Assembly: GCF_016827605.1 (NCBI RefSeq)
Contig: NZ_JAEPJQ010000001.1
Span: 806,001-870,000, forward strand
DNA from: Hyunsoonleella ulvae
GTDB lineage: Bacteria > Bacteroidota > Bacteroidia > Flavobacteriales > Flavobacteriaceae
DNA length: 64,000 bases
Reading direction: 5' to 3'
Part shown: positions 23,951 to 32,612 of the stretch, piece by piece
How positions within the stretch are numbered: the first letter of the stretch is position 1
Layout of the letters: each line of letters starts with the position of its first letter
Notes under the pieces: generated by a model
Told to the model about the DNA's origin: nothing
Databases searched by the model: none
The model's input: only the letters and a program-made list of their open reading frames with translations
Position numbers and translations under genes: made by a program

Positions 23951-24868
23951 ATGATTGAAATGAAAACATCTGAAACTTATAAAAAGGATATATTAAAAAA
24001 GTATCATACAGATAAAGGAGGGGAAATGAGTGGTTATTTAGCTGAACCTACTCGAAAAAAAATTAGACTAGCATGTCTTTGGTTGTTAAGTAGAAGAAAA
24101 GAAAAAAACGATGAATATATTTTAAATCAGTTTTTTCAATTTAAAGAAGAAGATAAAGAATCACATATAAAAAAATTAAAAGGACATAAAGCAGATAAAT
24201 TTGTTCCTGTCATACAATATCTAAAAGGAATTACTCGTGACACTAGTTCTGAAAATTTAGAGTTGATAAGTTGGTTGATTGATTTTAAGCCCAGACCATT
24301 GCAGACATATCTAAAATCTGAAAATTCAATCCCTGTAGAAAAATCTAATACTGAGAATGAGGAAGAAAGTGTTGATACAACAAATAAAGAAAAAGGACAG
24401 AGTACAGGAAAAAAGAAACGTAGATGGGTAATAACATTTTCAATTAGCATAGCTTTTGCAGCCACTCTCATAGTGGCAAAAAGCAGAATGTTTGATAAAC
24501 CTATTGAACTAGACAAACCAATTGAGCAATCAGAAAATAAATGTATGGCTTGGGCAAAAAATAAATATGAAGAAGTCCCTTGTAACCTAACGTTACATGA
24601 AAAATATGGCACAAAAATTGAGCGTTATGATGCTAAGTTGGTTGCAAACTTTAAGAAGATTGAAGTAACTATGAAGACCGATTTCTTCGCAGAGGAAACA
24701 AATCAACCTTTAATATGGTATACTAAAAATAAAGATGGTAAGATAGAATATTTTACTAGCCCAGGACTTCATCCCATAACAGGTAAAACATTGGATGAAA
24801 TAACACCATATATCATCCAAAAATACGTGCCTATGCATTCGGGCAATACAAATTCTTTTACTCATTGA
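23951..24868 (+). CDS. Membrane-anchored protein of unknown function
   Basis: The 305-residue protein may start at 23951 or at the second ATG at 23960. Residues about 10-120 are helical and basic (RRKEKNDEYILNQFFQFKEE). A polar linker with TNKEKGQSTGKKKRR leads to a single membrane helix at about 158-176 (WVITFSISIAFAATLIVAKS). The C-terminal 120 residues would be periplasmic and include FFAEETNQPLIWYTKNKDGK and a final HSGNTNSF segment. The layout (cytosolic helical domain, one span, outer domain) resembles a membrane sensor. I recognise no family. Its upstream region has a dyad flanked by direct repeats, so self-regulation is possible. Confidence 0.65.
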   Translation: MIEMKTSETYKKDILKKYHTDKGGEMSGYLAEPTRKKIRLACLWLLSRRKEKNDEYILNQFFQFKEEDKESHIKKLKGHKADKFVPVIQYLKGITRDTSSENLELISWLIDFKPRPLQTYLKSENSIPVEKSNTENEEESVDTTNKEKGQSTGKKKRRWVITFSISIAFAATLIVAKSRMFDKPIELDKPIEQSENKCMAWAKNKYEEVPCNLTLHEKYGTKIERYDAKLVANFKKIEVTMKTDFFAEETNQPLIWYTKNKDGKIEYFTSPGLHPITGKTLDEITPYIIQKYVPMHSGNTNSFTH

Positions 24869-24993
24869 TATAAAACCTATTAGATAGTTCAATAATCTTC
24901 TCTATCACACAACCGTAATACTTTTCCAAAAAAGTTGTTACGGTTTTTTATTTGTACTTTTCTCAATCAATAGAAACATCAACCTCCAAACTA

Positions 24994-25902
24994 ATGAAAA
25001 CCAAAATCATTATTCTATATGTAACGTGTATCCTTTTTTCTTGTAAATCAGAGAAAAGACCATCTAAGCAAGATGTAAATTCTGAAACATGGATATCCCT
25101 TTTTAACGGAAAGGATTTATCAGGTTGGACGATAAAATTTGCAGGAGAAGACTTAAACACCAACTATAACGAGACGTTTAAGGTTAAAGATAGCATGCTC
25201 AGAATCACTTACGATAACTATGAAACATTCAACAATAAATTCGCCCACCTATATTACAATACACCATTTTCATATTACAAACTAAAATTCGATTACAGAT
25301 TTGTTGGAGAGCAGATAGATGGTGGTGCGCACTGGAATGTTCGTAATAGTGGGGTTATGCTGCACTCACAATCTGCTACAAGCAATGCATACAACCAATA
25401 CTTCCCCGTATCAGTAGAACTACAACTTTTAGGAGGTTTAGAAGACAACAATAAGCGCACCACGGGTAACGTATGTACACCAGGTACGGTAGTTGTAATG
25501 GGAGATACCATTAATTACAGGCATTGTATTAGGTCTAACTCTAAAACTTATTTTGGAGACCAGTGGATTCATGCAGAAGCTATTGTTTTAGGAGGAGAAT
25601 CCATGGCTTTTATAATAGAAAAAGATACCGTATTAAATTTTAAATTACCACAAATAGGCTCAACAAAACCTAGTAAAGATTATGAAGGTGAGAACTGGGA
25701 GGCTTGGAACATAAATCAAGAAACATGGGAAAATAGAGCAGGACAAATTTTAACCGAAGGTTACATTGCATTGCAAGCAGAAAGTCACCCCATAGATTTT
25801 AAAAATATAGAGCTACTAGATTTGTGTGGTTGTATGGATAAAAATGCAAAAAACTACAAATCGTATTACGTTAAAAATAAACCCGAATCTTGCGAATACT
25901 AA
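24994..25902 (+). CDS. DUF1080 (3-keto-disaccharide hydrolase fold) lipoprotein
   Basis: The ATG at 24994 gives MKTKIIILYVTCILFSC, a lipoprotein signal with cysteine at residue 17. The TTG at 24952 would add 14 residues before it and is rejected. The mature part is a DUF1080 concanavalin-like sandwich starting with the hallmark ISLFNGKDLSGWTIK. NVRNSGVMLHSQ and PVSVELQLLGG are further family segments, and GYIALQAESHPIDFKNIELLDL closes the domain. DUF1080 proteins include hydrolases acting on 3-keto-glycosides; the substrate here is unknown. The last 25 residues form a Cys-containing tail (LCGCMDKNAKNYKSYYV). Single gene. Confidence 0.9.
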   Translation: MKTKIIILYVTCILFSCKSEKRPSKQDVNSETWISLFNGKDLSGWTIKFAGEDLNTNYNETFKVKDSMLRITYDNYETFNNKFAHLYYNTPFSYYKLKFDYRFVGEQIDGGAHWNVRNSGVMLHSQSATSNAYNQYFPVSVELQLLGGLEDNNKRTTGNVCTPGTVVVMGDTINYRHCIRSNSKTYFGDQWIHAEAIVLGGESMAFIIEKDTVLNFKLPQIGSTKPSKDYEGENWEAWNINQETWENRAGQILTEGYIALQAESHPIDFKNIELLDLCGCMDKNAKNYKSYYVKNKPESCEY

Positions 25903-25938
25903 AAGGGTGCCTATACATTTCTGTTATTAAGTTTTAAT

Positions 25939-25946
25939 TACCTTTG
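25939..25946 (+). promoter_or_regulatory. -10 element upstream of yicC
   Basis: TACCTTTG matches TAnnTTTG and lies 22 nt before the yicC ATG. It is the likely promoter for yicC-gmk-nadD. Confidence 0.6.
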
Positions 25947-25967
25947 TATAACTAAAAGCATACGTTT

Positions 25968-26825
25968 ATGATTTATTCTATGACAGGTTATGGAAAATCT
26001 GTTTTACAGCTACCAACAAAAAAAATTACCATAGAGCTAAAATCTCTCAATAGTAAAAATTTAGATTTAAATGCTCGTATGCCGTCCATATACAGAGAAA
26101 AAGAGCTAAGCATTAGAAAATTATTGGCTGACAAACTAGTAAGAGGTAAAATAGATTTTTCAATCTATGTTGAAGCCACTGCAGAAGATACATCTACCCA
26201 AATAAATACTCCCGTTGTTAAACAGTACATGTCCCAATTAAAAGCCATAGTAGATGCAGAAGATGCAACCCTTTTAGAAATGGCTGTACGTTTTCCTGAT
26301 GCTTTAAATACTGTTCGAGAAGAAATAGACGAAAACGAATGGAACGCTATTCAAGGTGGGATAAATGATGCTGTAGAAGCATTAGTAAGCCATAGATTGA
26401 ATGAAGGAAAAGTGCTTGAAAGCGATTTTAACAATCGTGTTGGAAATATTGGCATCATCCTTAAAAAAGTAATTGAAATGGATCCTGAACGTGTTGAAGG
26501 CGTAAGGGAACGACTTAAAAAAGGAGTGGAAGAACTCAAGGAAAAATACGATGAAAATCGTTTTGAGCAAGAACTGGTATATTATATTGAAAAGTTTGAT
26601 ATAACTGAAGAAAAAGTACGTTTAAAAAACCATCTTAATTACTTTACCGAGAGTATAAACTCCAAAGATTCTAACGGAAAAAAACTAGGGTTTATCAGTC
26701 AGGAGATGGGACGGGAAATAAATACCATAGGTTCCAAAAGCAATTATGCGCCAATGCAGCAATTGGTGGTACAGATGAAAGATGAACTAGAAAAAATTAA
26801 GGAACAGTTATTGAATGTACTCTAA
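25968..26825 (+). CDS. yicC: YicC family endoribonuclease
   Basis: The 285-residue protein has the YicC N-terminal signature MIYSMTGYGKS and the following ELKSLNSKNLDLNARMP. The C-terminal DUF1732 part ends with RLKNHLNYF, LGFISQEMGREINTIGSKSN and PMQQLVVQMKDELEKIKEQLLNVL. The family includes stress-linked endoribonucleases that act on RNA in other bacteria. It is followed after 36 nt by gmk, a neighbourhood conserved widely in bacteria. Cytosolic, normal length. Confidence 0.95.
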   Translation: MIYSMTGYGKSVLQLPTKKITIELKSLNSKNLDLNARMPSIYREKELSIRKLLADKLVRGKIDFSIYVEATAEDTSTQINTPVVKQYMSQLKAIVDAEDATLLEMAVRFPDALNTVREEIDENEWNAIQGGINDAVEALVSHRLNEGKVLESDFNNRVGNIGIILKKVIEMDPERVEGVRERLKKGVEELKEKYDENRFEQELVYYIEKFDITEEKVRLKNHLNYFTESINSKDSNGKKLGFISQEMGREINTIGSKSNYAPMQQLVVQMKDELEKIKEQLLNVL

Positions 26826-26861
26826 TTCGGTTGGCAGTCTCAGTATACAGCAAGATTATTT

Positions 26862-27446
26862 ATGATTAAGGATAAAAAACAAGGTAAACTTATTGTGTTT
26901 TCAGCACCTTCAGGTTCTGGGAAAACCACTATTGTGAGACATTTATTAGGTATTGAAGATTTAAATTTAGAATTTTCTATATCTGCCACTTCAAGAGATA
27001 AACGTGGTACAGAAGAGGATGGGAAAGACTATTACTTTCTTTCAGCAAAAGCCTTCAAAACCAAAATTAAAAATGATGCGTTTTTAGAGTGGGAAGAAGT
27101 GTACCGAGATAATTTTTATGGCACATTAAAAACCGAAGTAGAGCGTATTTGGGACAAAGGAAAAAATGTAATTTTTGATATTGATGTTTCGGGAGGTTTA
27201 CGCATTAAAAGAAAATTTCCAGAAGAAACACTAGCTGTTTTTGTAAAACCCCCAAGTATCGACGAATTAAAAATAAGGCTTAAAAAACGAAAGACCGAAA
27301 GTGAAGATAAAATTAATATGCGGGTAGCTAAAGCTTCCGCTGAATTAGCCACGGCACCACTGTTTGACACCATTATTGTTAATGACAATCTAGAAAACGC
27401 CTTGGAGGAAGCCGAAGAAAAGGTTAGAAAATTCATTAATTCTTAA
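26862..27446 (+). CDS. gmk: Guanylate kinase
   Basis: The 194-residue enzyme phosphorylates GMP to GDP with ATP. The P-loop SAPSGSGKTT is at residues 15-24. The GMP-binding part includes SATSRDKRGTEEDGKDYYF and FLEWEEVYRDNFYGTLK. ISVSGGLRIKR-like FDIDVSGGLRIKRKFPEE and the lid LKIRLKKRKTES follow. Length and motifs are standard. It lies between yicC and nadD in one direction, with nadD starting 9 nt after it. Confidence 0.97.
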   Translation: MIKDKKQGKLIVFSAPSGSGKTTIVRHLLGIEDLNLEFSISATSRDKRGTEEDGKDYYFLSAKAFKTKIKNDAFLEWEEVYRDNFYGTLKTEVERIWDKGKNVIFDIDVSGGLRIKRKFPEETLAVFVKPPSIDELKIRLKKRKTESEDKINMRVAKASAELATAPLFDTIIVNDNLENALEEAEEKVRKFINS

Positions 27447-27455
27447 GCACACCTA

Positions 27456-28034
27456 ATGAAAGTTGGTTTATATTTTGGCTCTTTCAACCCAATTCATATT
27501 GGGCACTTGGTAATAGCAAATCATATTGCAGAATACAGTGATTTAGACCAAGTTTGGTTTGTAGTTACACCACATAATCCTTTTAAAAAGAAAAGCTCCC
27601 TTTTAGACAATTACCAACGGTTAGAAATGGTGTACCTCGCCACCAAAAACTATACAAAACTAAAACCAAGCGATATAGAGTTTAATTTACCTCAACCTAA
27701 TTATACCGTAAATACATTGGCATATTTACAAGAAAAACATCCTAACAATACATTTGCATTAATTATGGGAGAGGATAATTTAAAAAGTTTTCATAAGTGG
27801 AAAAATTATGATGTTATTTTAGAAAATCATCATATTTATGTATACCCAAGAATCTCAGAAAACACTGTAGAAACCCAATTCCATAACCACTCCAAAATTC
27901 ACTTTGTAGACGCCCCTATTATGCAATTATCTTCTACATTTATTAGAACATCAATTAAAGAGGGTAAAAATGTAAAACCCATGCTACCACATAAGGTTTG
28001 GGAGTATTTAGATGAAATGAATTTTTATAGGTAG
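27456..28034 (+). CDS. nadD: Nicotinate-nucleotide adenylyltransferase
   Basis: The 192-residue enzyme joins nicotinate mononucleotide and ATP to make deamido-NAD. The nucleotidyltransferase motif GLYFGSFNPIHIGHLVIANH is at residues 3-22, including the H-x-G-H catalytic element. FALIMGEDNLKSFHKWKNYD and a C-terminal ISSTxIR-like segment (LSSTFIRTSIKEGKNVKPMLP) complete the pattern. It is the third gene of the yicC-gmk-nadD unit, 9 nt after gmk. Cytosolic, normal length. Confidence 0.97.
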   Translation: MKVGLYFGSFNPIHIGHLVIANHIAEYSDLDQVWFVVTPHNPFKKKSSLLDNYQRLEMVYLATKNYTKLKPSDIEFNLPQPNYTVNTLAYLQEKHPNNTFALIMGEDNLKSFHKWKNYDVILENHHIYVYPRISENTVETQFHNHSKIHFVDAPIMQLSSTFIRTSIKEGKNVKPMLPHKVWEYLDEMNFYR

Positions 28035-28090
28035 ACTAAACATATTAGATGTTTTTTTTAACAGCCTACTTGTTATAAATGTACAGAATT

Positions 28091-28987
28091 ATGAAAACAA
28101 GACGACATTTTTTAAAGACTGCTGCTTTAGCACCCCTTGTACTAAGTGCTAATAAACTCCTAGCATTCCCTAAAGAAAAACCAACTACGCCAACAAATAG
28201 ATTACAGTACAGTATCAACGCATACTCTTTTAACACAGAGCTCCGCAGTGGGGAAATGTCTTTTTTTGATATGATGGAATTCTGTGCCGAAATTGGTATG
28301 GATGCTATAGATTTAACGGGTTACTATTTTTCCTCCTATCCAGAAAAACCATCCAATAAAGAGTTATTTGCTTTAAAAAGAAAAGCCCTTGATTTAGGTT
28401 TAGACATTGCTTGGACAGGCGTAAGAAATAATTTTGTTACTCCAAATGTAGCGGCTCGAAATTCCGATAAAGCTCTCATTAAAGATTGGCTAGAAGTATC
28501 ATCTAAACTAGGAGCCACTATTATGCGGGTATTTACAGGAAAAAATAAAAGTAAAGATTTTACAAAAAACGATATAAAAGAATGGTTAGTTAGTGATTAC
28601 AAAACATGTGCTAAATACGGAGAAGAGCATGGGGTTATAGTAGGATTACAAAATCATGATGAGTTTTTATTTATAAGTGATGAAATTATTGATGTACTAA
28701 ATCGTGTAAACTCTGATTGGTTTGGTTTGGTATTAGACTGTGGCAGTTTGCCATCAGACAATCCTTATGAGGAAATGAAAAAGTTAGCGCCTTACGCCAA
28801 CTATTGGTTTGTAAAAGAACACGTAAAAACCAAAGATAGCACTAAAGTTCCTGCAGATTTAAAACGTATAGCACAAATTATAAAAGCCAGTAACTACAAG
28901 GGTTATGTGTCTTTTGAAAGCCTTAAAGAAGGAGATACAAAAGCAATACTTAAAGATATGTTTAGCACCTTTACATCGGCACTTTAA
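28091..28987 (+). CDS. Exported sugar phosphate isomerase/epimerase (TIM barrel)
   Basis: I choose ATG 28091, giving MKTRRHFLKTAALAPLVLSA, a twin-arginine-type signal; an ATG at 28079 adds four residues. The mature domain is an AP-endonuclease-2/xylose-isomerase-like barrel. Its segments are FCAEIGMDAIDLTGYYF, GATIMRVFTG, YGEEHGVIVGLQNHDEF, WFGLVLDCGSLPS and a final KGYVSFESLKEGD. These have His/Glu/Asp residues at the usual metal-binding strands. It probably folds in the cytosol with a metal cofactor and is exported to the periplasm to act on a sugar derivative. It follows nadD by 56 nt but may have its own promoter. Confidence 0.87.
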   Translation: MKTRRHFLKTAALAPLVLSANKLLAFPKEKPTTPTNRLQYSINAYSFNTELRSGEMSFFDMMEFCAEIGMDAIDLTGYYFSSYPEKPSNKELFALKRKALDLGLDIAWTGVRNNFVTPNVAARNSDKALIKDWLEVSSKLGATIMRVFTGKNKSKDFTKNDIKEWLVSDYKTCAKYGEEHGVIVGLQNHDEFLFISDEIIDVLNRVNSDWFGLVLDCGSLPSDNPYEEMKKLAPYANYWFVKEHVKTKDSTKVPADLKRIAQIIKASNYKGYVSFESLKEGDTKAILKDMFSTFTSAL

Positions 28988-29016
28988 TAAAGTTATTAAT
29001 ATAGGTCTAAAAAATT

Positions 29017-29051
29017 GAAACCGCCTAAAGCAAGTTGCTTTAAACGGTTTC
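29017..29051 (+). terminator. Hairpin after the isomerase gene
   Basis: GAAACCG / CGGTTTC encloses TAAAGCA / TGCTTTA, a 14-bp stem with a small internal bulge. No T run follows, so it may stabilise the 3' end rather than terminate by itself. Confidence 0.5.
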
Positions 29052-29078
29052 GAAACTAAATAACCAACCAAAAATTTT

Positions 29079-29163
29079 AGTGAGACTCAAATTTGCATGG
29101 TTTGAAAAACCAATTGCAAATTTGTTTAGTTGAACTAATCCCTCCCCAAGGCGGGATCTCACT
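29079..29163. repeat. Nested inverted repeats in an 85-nt intergenic element
   Basis: AGTGAGA (29079) and TCTCACT (29157) bound the element. Inside, CAAATTTGCA (29088) and TGCAAATTTG (29115) form a perfect 10-bp stem. The bounded, nested design resembles a small miniature element or a structured RNA; no gene fits here. Confidence 0.5.
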
Positions 29164-29178
29164 TCATATGTTTTTATA

Positions 29179-30117
29179 TTATACCCTTGAACTTTCTCTA
29201 GGGTTTTCTATTCTTTCTTTTTTAAACTTACGTTTCTTCTCCTTATTGGCAGACTTATCTTTTGTACTACCAGACTTCAAGTACTGGATATAACCTCTAC
29301 CTTGAAACTCATATATTGTTTCAGAAGAAGGATGGAACAACTCTATGGTTCCGTCATCTATAACGGTCAATTCAAAGAATTCATTGTCAAAGAAATCATA
29401 ATCTAATGTTAAAGTTTTCAAATTCAAATTATTCGCAACATCTCCTATCCCATAAACTCCTGTATAGTCCCAAATTAAATTAATTGGGTTAAATCCTAAA
29501 TCATCTTGAGAGCTTCTAAATGTAGAATCGTTGCCTCCAGCTAAAAACTGTAAATAATTCTCGTTATCAAATTCGTTTAGCACACCCATTTCACTTGTAT
29601 ATGTTTTTTCCCAGGCTTCGTACTCCTGCAAGAAATAGTGAATATTGTCATAGAACACAAAATCATAATCAAAATTTCTACGTTGATACCCTTCTAGAAA
29701 ATACGATGTATCAGTATTAGGATTGTATAACTCTATAGTATTCCCATCAACAACAAAAACGTCAAACGTTACAAATCCGTCAAGATCATGATTTACATCC
29801 AAAATCATATTATAAGCATTATATGTTGCTACATCTATACCATAACCATTGCCGGTACTGCCAATACCAACTAAATTATTATTGGCATGAAGCACTCCAT
29901 TAATAAAAGAAACGGTAAACGCTTTTTGTAAAAAAGGCACCTCTCCAAAACCTATAGTTTGATTAATATCTACATACCAAAGTTCATGTGAATTTAACAC
30001 TTGGTTTACATTTATTACGGGCTCATCCACAAAGTCATCAACTAGTACTTCAGTATAACACGAAGTAAAAAGTGTGGACACCAACACAAAGCTTAAAAGT
30101 AATTTTGTCGTCTTCAT
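29179..30117 (-). CDS. Acidic lipoprotein of unknown function
   Basis: The ATG at 30117 gives MKTTKLLLSFVLVSTLFTSC, a lipoprotein signal with cysteine at residue 20; an ATG two codons upstream is also possible. The mature part is rich in D, N, Y and F with two similar halves. Each half contains an NxxTxELxxPxxxTxYxxxG-like block (NTIELYNPNTDTSYFLEGYQ and GTIELFHPSSETIYEFQGRG), so it is an internal duplication of about 130 residues. The last 30 residues are basic (KSGSTKDKSANKEKKRKFKK). No family name is recognised. It probably sits at the outer membrane. Single gene, convergent with the isomerase gene. Confidence 0.78.
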   Translation of the reverse strand: MKTTKLLLSFVLVSTLFTSCYTEVLVDDFVDEPVINVNQVLNSHELWYVDINQTIGFGEVPFLQKAFTVSFINGVLHANNNLVGIGSTGNGYGIDVATYNAYNMILDVNHDLDGFVTFDVFVVDGNTIELYNPNTDTSYFLEGYQRRNFDYDFVFYDNIHYFLQEYEAWEKTYTSEMGVLNEFDNENYLQFLAGGNDSTFRSSQDDLGFNPINLIWDYTGVYGIGDVANNLNLKTLTLDYDFFDNEFFELTVIDDGTIELFHPSSETIYEFQGRGYIQYLKSGSTKDKSANKEKKRKFKKERIENPRESSRV

Positions 30118-30212
30118 AATCATTCGTTTTTAGATTTCTAATACTATAGTTTCAAACAGCGTGCCAAAAATATATTGAGCATATTCAATCCTTAGATTTT
30201 CTTTATTTTATG

Positions 30213-30220
30213 TACTTTTG
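30213..30220 (+). promoter_or_regulatory. -10 element upstream of gpsA
   Basis: TACTTTTG matches TAnnTTTG, 25 nt before the gpsA ATG. Confidence 0.6.
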
Positions 30221-30245
30221 AAGGGTAAACAATTTTTATGTTTAG

Positions 30246-31247
30246 ATGGGGGAATCTTTAAAATATGCAGTTTTTGGTGCAGGAAGTTGGGCTACAGCAA
30301 TTGTTAAGATGCTTAGTGAAAACTTAGATGAAATTGGATGGTATATGCGAAGCGTGTATACCAAAGAGCATTTATTAAGGGAACAGCATAACCCTAACTA
30401 CTTAAGTTCTGTAGAATTCCATTTAGAGCAACTAAAGTTAAGTAACGACATTAACGAAATGGCAAATTGGGCCGATGTACTTATTTTTGTAATCCCCTCT
30501 GCATTTATTCATTCCGAACTTGAAAAATTAACGGTTGATATTTCAGATAAAACCATTGTATCAGCAGTAAAAGGTATTGTTCCAGAATCTGGACTATTAG
30601 TTGGCGAGCATTTTAACGAGAAATACAATGTGCCTTTTGAAAGTATTGCCGTAATTGCTGGCCCCTGTCATGCCGAAGAGGTGGCCCTAGAGCGTTTATC
30701 GTACCTAACCATATCCTGTTGGGATGCCAAAAAAGCCCAACATATAGCAGATAGTTTATCTAGCGATTATATTAAAACAAAAATTAGCGACGATGTTATT
30801 GGGATTGAATACGCAGTTATGCTTAAAAATATTTATGCTATTGCCGCTGGAATTGCCCATGGTTTGGGATACGGCGACAACTTTCAAAGCATACTGATGA
30901 GTAATTCCATAAGAGAAATGAAACGCTTCATTAAAAAAATGCACAAAATGAAGCGTAACATTAATAACTCTGCCTATCTGGGCGATTTATTGGTTACAGG
31001 CTACTCTACATTCTCCAGAAATCGCATGTTTGGTAATATGATTGGTAAAGGCTACACCGTAAAATCTGCACAAATGGAAATGAATATGGTTGCTGAAGGG
31101 TATTATGCTACAAAAAGCGCACATTTACTAAATGAAACCAATAAAAATAAAACGCGACTTCCAATAATTCGTGCGGTTTATGATATTCTGTATGAGAATA
31201 AAAGCCCAAAAAAGATATTTAAAAAATTAACTGAAAAATTAGATTAG
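30246..31247 (+). CDS. gpsA: Glycerol-3-phosphate dehydrogenase [NAD(P)+]
   Basis: The 333-residue enzyme reduces dihydroxyacetone phosphate to sn-glycerol-3-phosphate for phospholipid synthesis. The Rossmann motif AVFGAGSWATAI opens the protein. The family signatures VSAVKGIVPESG, VIAGPCHAEEVA, IEYAVMLKNIYAIAAGIAHGLGYGDN (catalytic Lys) and YLGDLLVTGYSTFSRNRMFG follow. Length and motif order are standard. A terminator lies 82 nt after its stop. Cytosolic or membrane-associated, single gene. Confidence 0.96.
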   Translation: MGESLKYAVFGAGSWATAIVKMLSENLDEIGWYMRSVYTKEHLLREQHNPNYLSSVEFHLEQLKLSNDINEMANWADVLIFVIPSAFIHSELEKLTVDISDKTIVSAVKGIVPESGLLVGEHFNEKYNVPFESIAVIAGPCHAEEVALERLSYLTISCWDAKKAQHIADSLSSDYIKTKISDDVIGIEYAVMLKNIYAIAAGIAHGLGYGDNFQSILMSNSIREMKRFIKKMHKMKRNINNSAYLGDLLVTGYSTFSRNRMFGNMIGKGYTVKSAQMEMNMVAEGYYATKSAHLLNETNKNKTRLPIIRAVYDILYENKSPKKIFKKLTEKLD

Positions 31248-31328
31248 TAAAAGCTTCCTCTAAATCATCCATAGAAGGGGAATACGCAACACAAATAAAA
31301 GTTTTGGCTCCTCGTATGAGAATAAACC

Positions 31329-31354
31329 ACTATGGATTTGAAATCCATAGTTTT
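31329..31354 (+). terminator. Terminator downstream of gpsA
   Basis: ACTATGGATTT / AAATCCATAGT forms a near-perfect stem with a minimal loop, followed by TTTT. Confidence 0.68.
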
Positions 31355-31411
31355 AAACAAAAGTAACTGCAATAGAATTGGAGGGTTTTAACCTTCAACT
31401 TGAACACAAAA

Positions 31412-31807
31412 CTACTTTACCAAAACACCCTTTACTTTCATTAACGGTATAGGTTGCAATGCATTTACATTAATAGTATTCTTTCTAAAAACATAGGTTT
31501 TATCAAACATAGAATTACCTTCAAAAAAAGAGACCTTGAAACTATTATGCAATGCAAATAGTGCCTCTTGCATTAATTCAATCTTGGCATAACTCTTAGC
31601 AGGAAGTTTATCAATCCGTTTTCTAAAAACTGCTGTCTTCTTTGTCTCAGAGTACCCTTCAGAAACAATAATAACCATCTCTAAATCAGTATCCTTTTCA
31701 TTTATAATATAAGCATTCCAATCTTGCGATTTATGCACCTTATTATACTCGCTTACCACGGCAATATAAACACCTGTAACTTTTGGGATTTCTATATCTT
31801 TTTTCAC
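31412..31807 (-). CDS. Conserved hypothetical protein
   Basis: The 131-residue protein starts with GTG at 31807; the codon just upstream in frame is a stop, and the nearby ATG at 31811 is out of frame. It opens MKKDIEIPKVTGVYIAVVSE and contains DWNAYIINEKDTDLEMVIIV and AKSYAKIELMQEALFALHNSF. It ends PIPLMKVKGVLVK. This pattern resembles a short conserved protein I know from many Flavobacteriia, often mislabelled as a tRNA-synthetase fragment; that resemblance is from memory. No signal peptide, no membrane helix. Function unknown. Divergent from the next gene. Confidence 0.8.
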   Translation of the reverse strand: MKKDIEIPKVTGVYIAVVSEYNKVHKSQDWNAYIINEKDTDLEMVIIVSEGYSETKKTAVFRKRIDKLPAKSYAKIELMQEALFALHNSFKVSFFEGNSMFDKTYVFRKNTINVNALQPIPLMKVKGVLVK

Positions 31808-31883
31808 TCATGTTAAATTCAGTCTCAAAAGTAATCTATTTCATAAAGATTATGTAATTTTCACAAAACTTAGATAGCACGTT

Positions 31884-32612
31884 ATGCAAAACACATCCAT
31901 TTTATCCATAGTTATATTTGTTATATGTTTAAACTTTAGCACCGCTAAAAGTATAGCGCAATCTTCTGACGAAAAAGCTATTGCAATTGCCAATAAAGTT
32001 GTAGAGGCCATTGGTGGTTGGGAAAATTACAACAACACACGTTTTATAAAATGGGATTTTGCGAAACGTGTACTTTATTGGAATAAATGGACAGGGGATG
32101 TTAGAATAGAAAGCCCAAAAGATACTTTAGTGATTTTAGTAAACGTAAACACCCTAGACGGAAAAGCGTTTGAAAACGGAAAGCAAGTTACCGATAAAGC
32201 CAAACTAAAGCAACTACTAACAAAAGGTAAAAAATGGTGGATTAACGACTCGTATTGGTTAGTAATGCCATGGAAATTACAAGACCCTGGTGTTAACTTA
32301 AAACATATAGCTACTGAGACGTTAGAAGGTGGAACCACAACCGATGTTTTACAATTAACATTTAACGATGTAGGTGTTACTCCAGAAAACAAGTATTACG
32401 TGTATGTAGATCAAACCGATCACTTAATAAAACAGTGGGCGTTTTTTACAAAGTTTGATGATACTACACCTAGATTCACTATGCCTTGGGATAATTATCA
32501 AAAAACGGGAAATATCTTGTTGTCTTTTAATCGCAGTAAATTCGGCCCAAAAAATGTGGAGGTAAAACAAGAGTTTAATGAAACGTTGTTTACCGATTTA
32601 GTTTATGAATAA
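31884..32612 (+). CDS. Secreted DUF6503-like protein
   Basis: The 242-residue protein has a signal peptide (MQNTSILSIVIFVICLNFSTA). A conserved segment AIAIANKVVEAIGGWENYNN begins the mature domain. The mature part is beta-rich with aromatic strands (YYVYVDQTDHLIKQWAFF, NILLSFNRSKFGPKNVEVKQEF), like lipoprotein-carrier (LolA/LolB-like) half-barrels. The AIGG-W opening resembles the DUF6503 family, which I give as likely rather than certain. It overlaps the following PNPOx gene by 8 nt, so the two are co-translated. Periplasmic. Confidence 0.72.
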   Translation: MQNTSILSIVIFVICLNFSTAKSIAQSSDEKAIAIANKVVEAIGGWENYNNTRFIKWDFAKRVLYWNKWTGDVRIESPKDTLVILVNVNTLDGKAFENGKQVTDKAKLKQLLTKGKKWWINDSYWLVMPWKLQDPGVNLKHIATETLEGGTTTDVLQLTFNDVGVTPENKYYVYVDQTDHLIKQWAFFTKFDDTTPRFTMPWDNYQKTGNILLSFNRSKFGPKNVEVKQEFNETLFTDLVYE

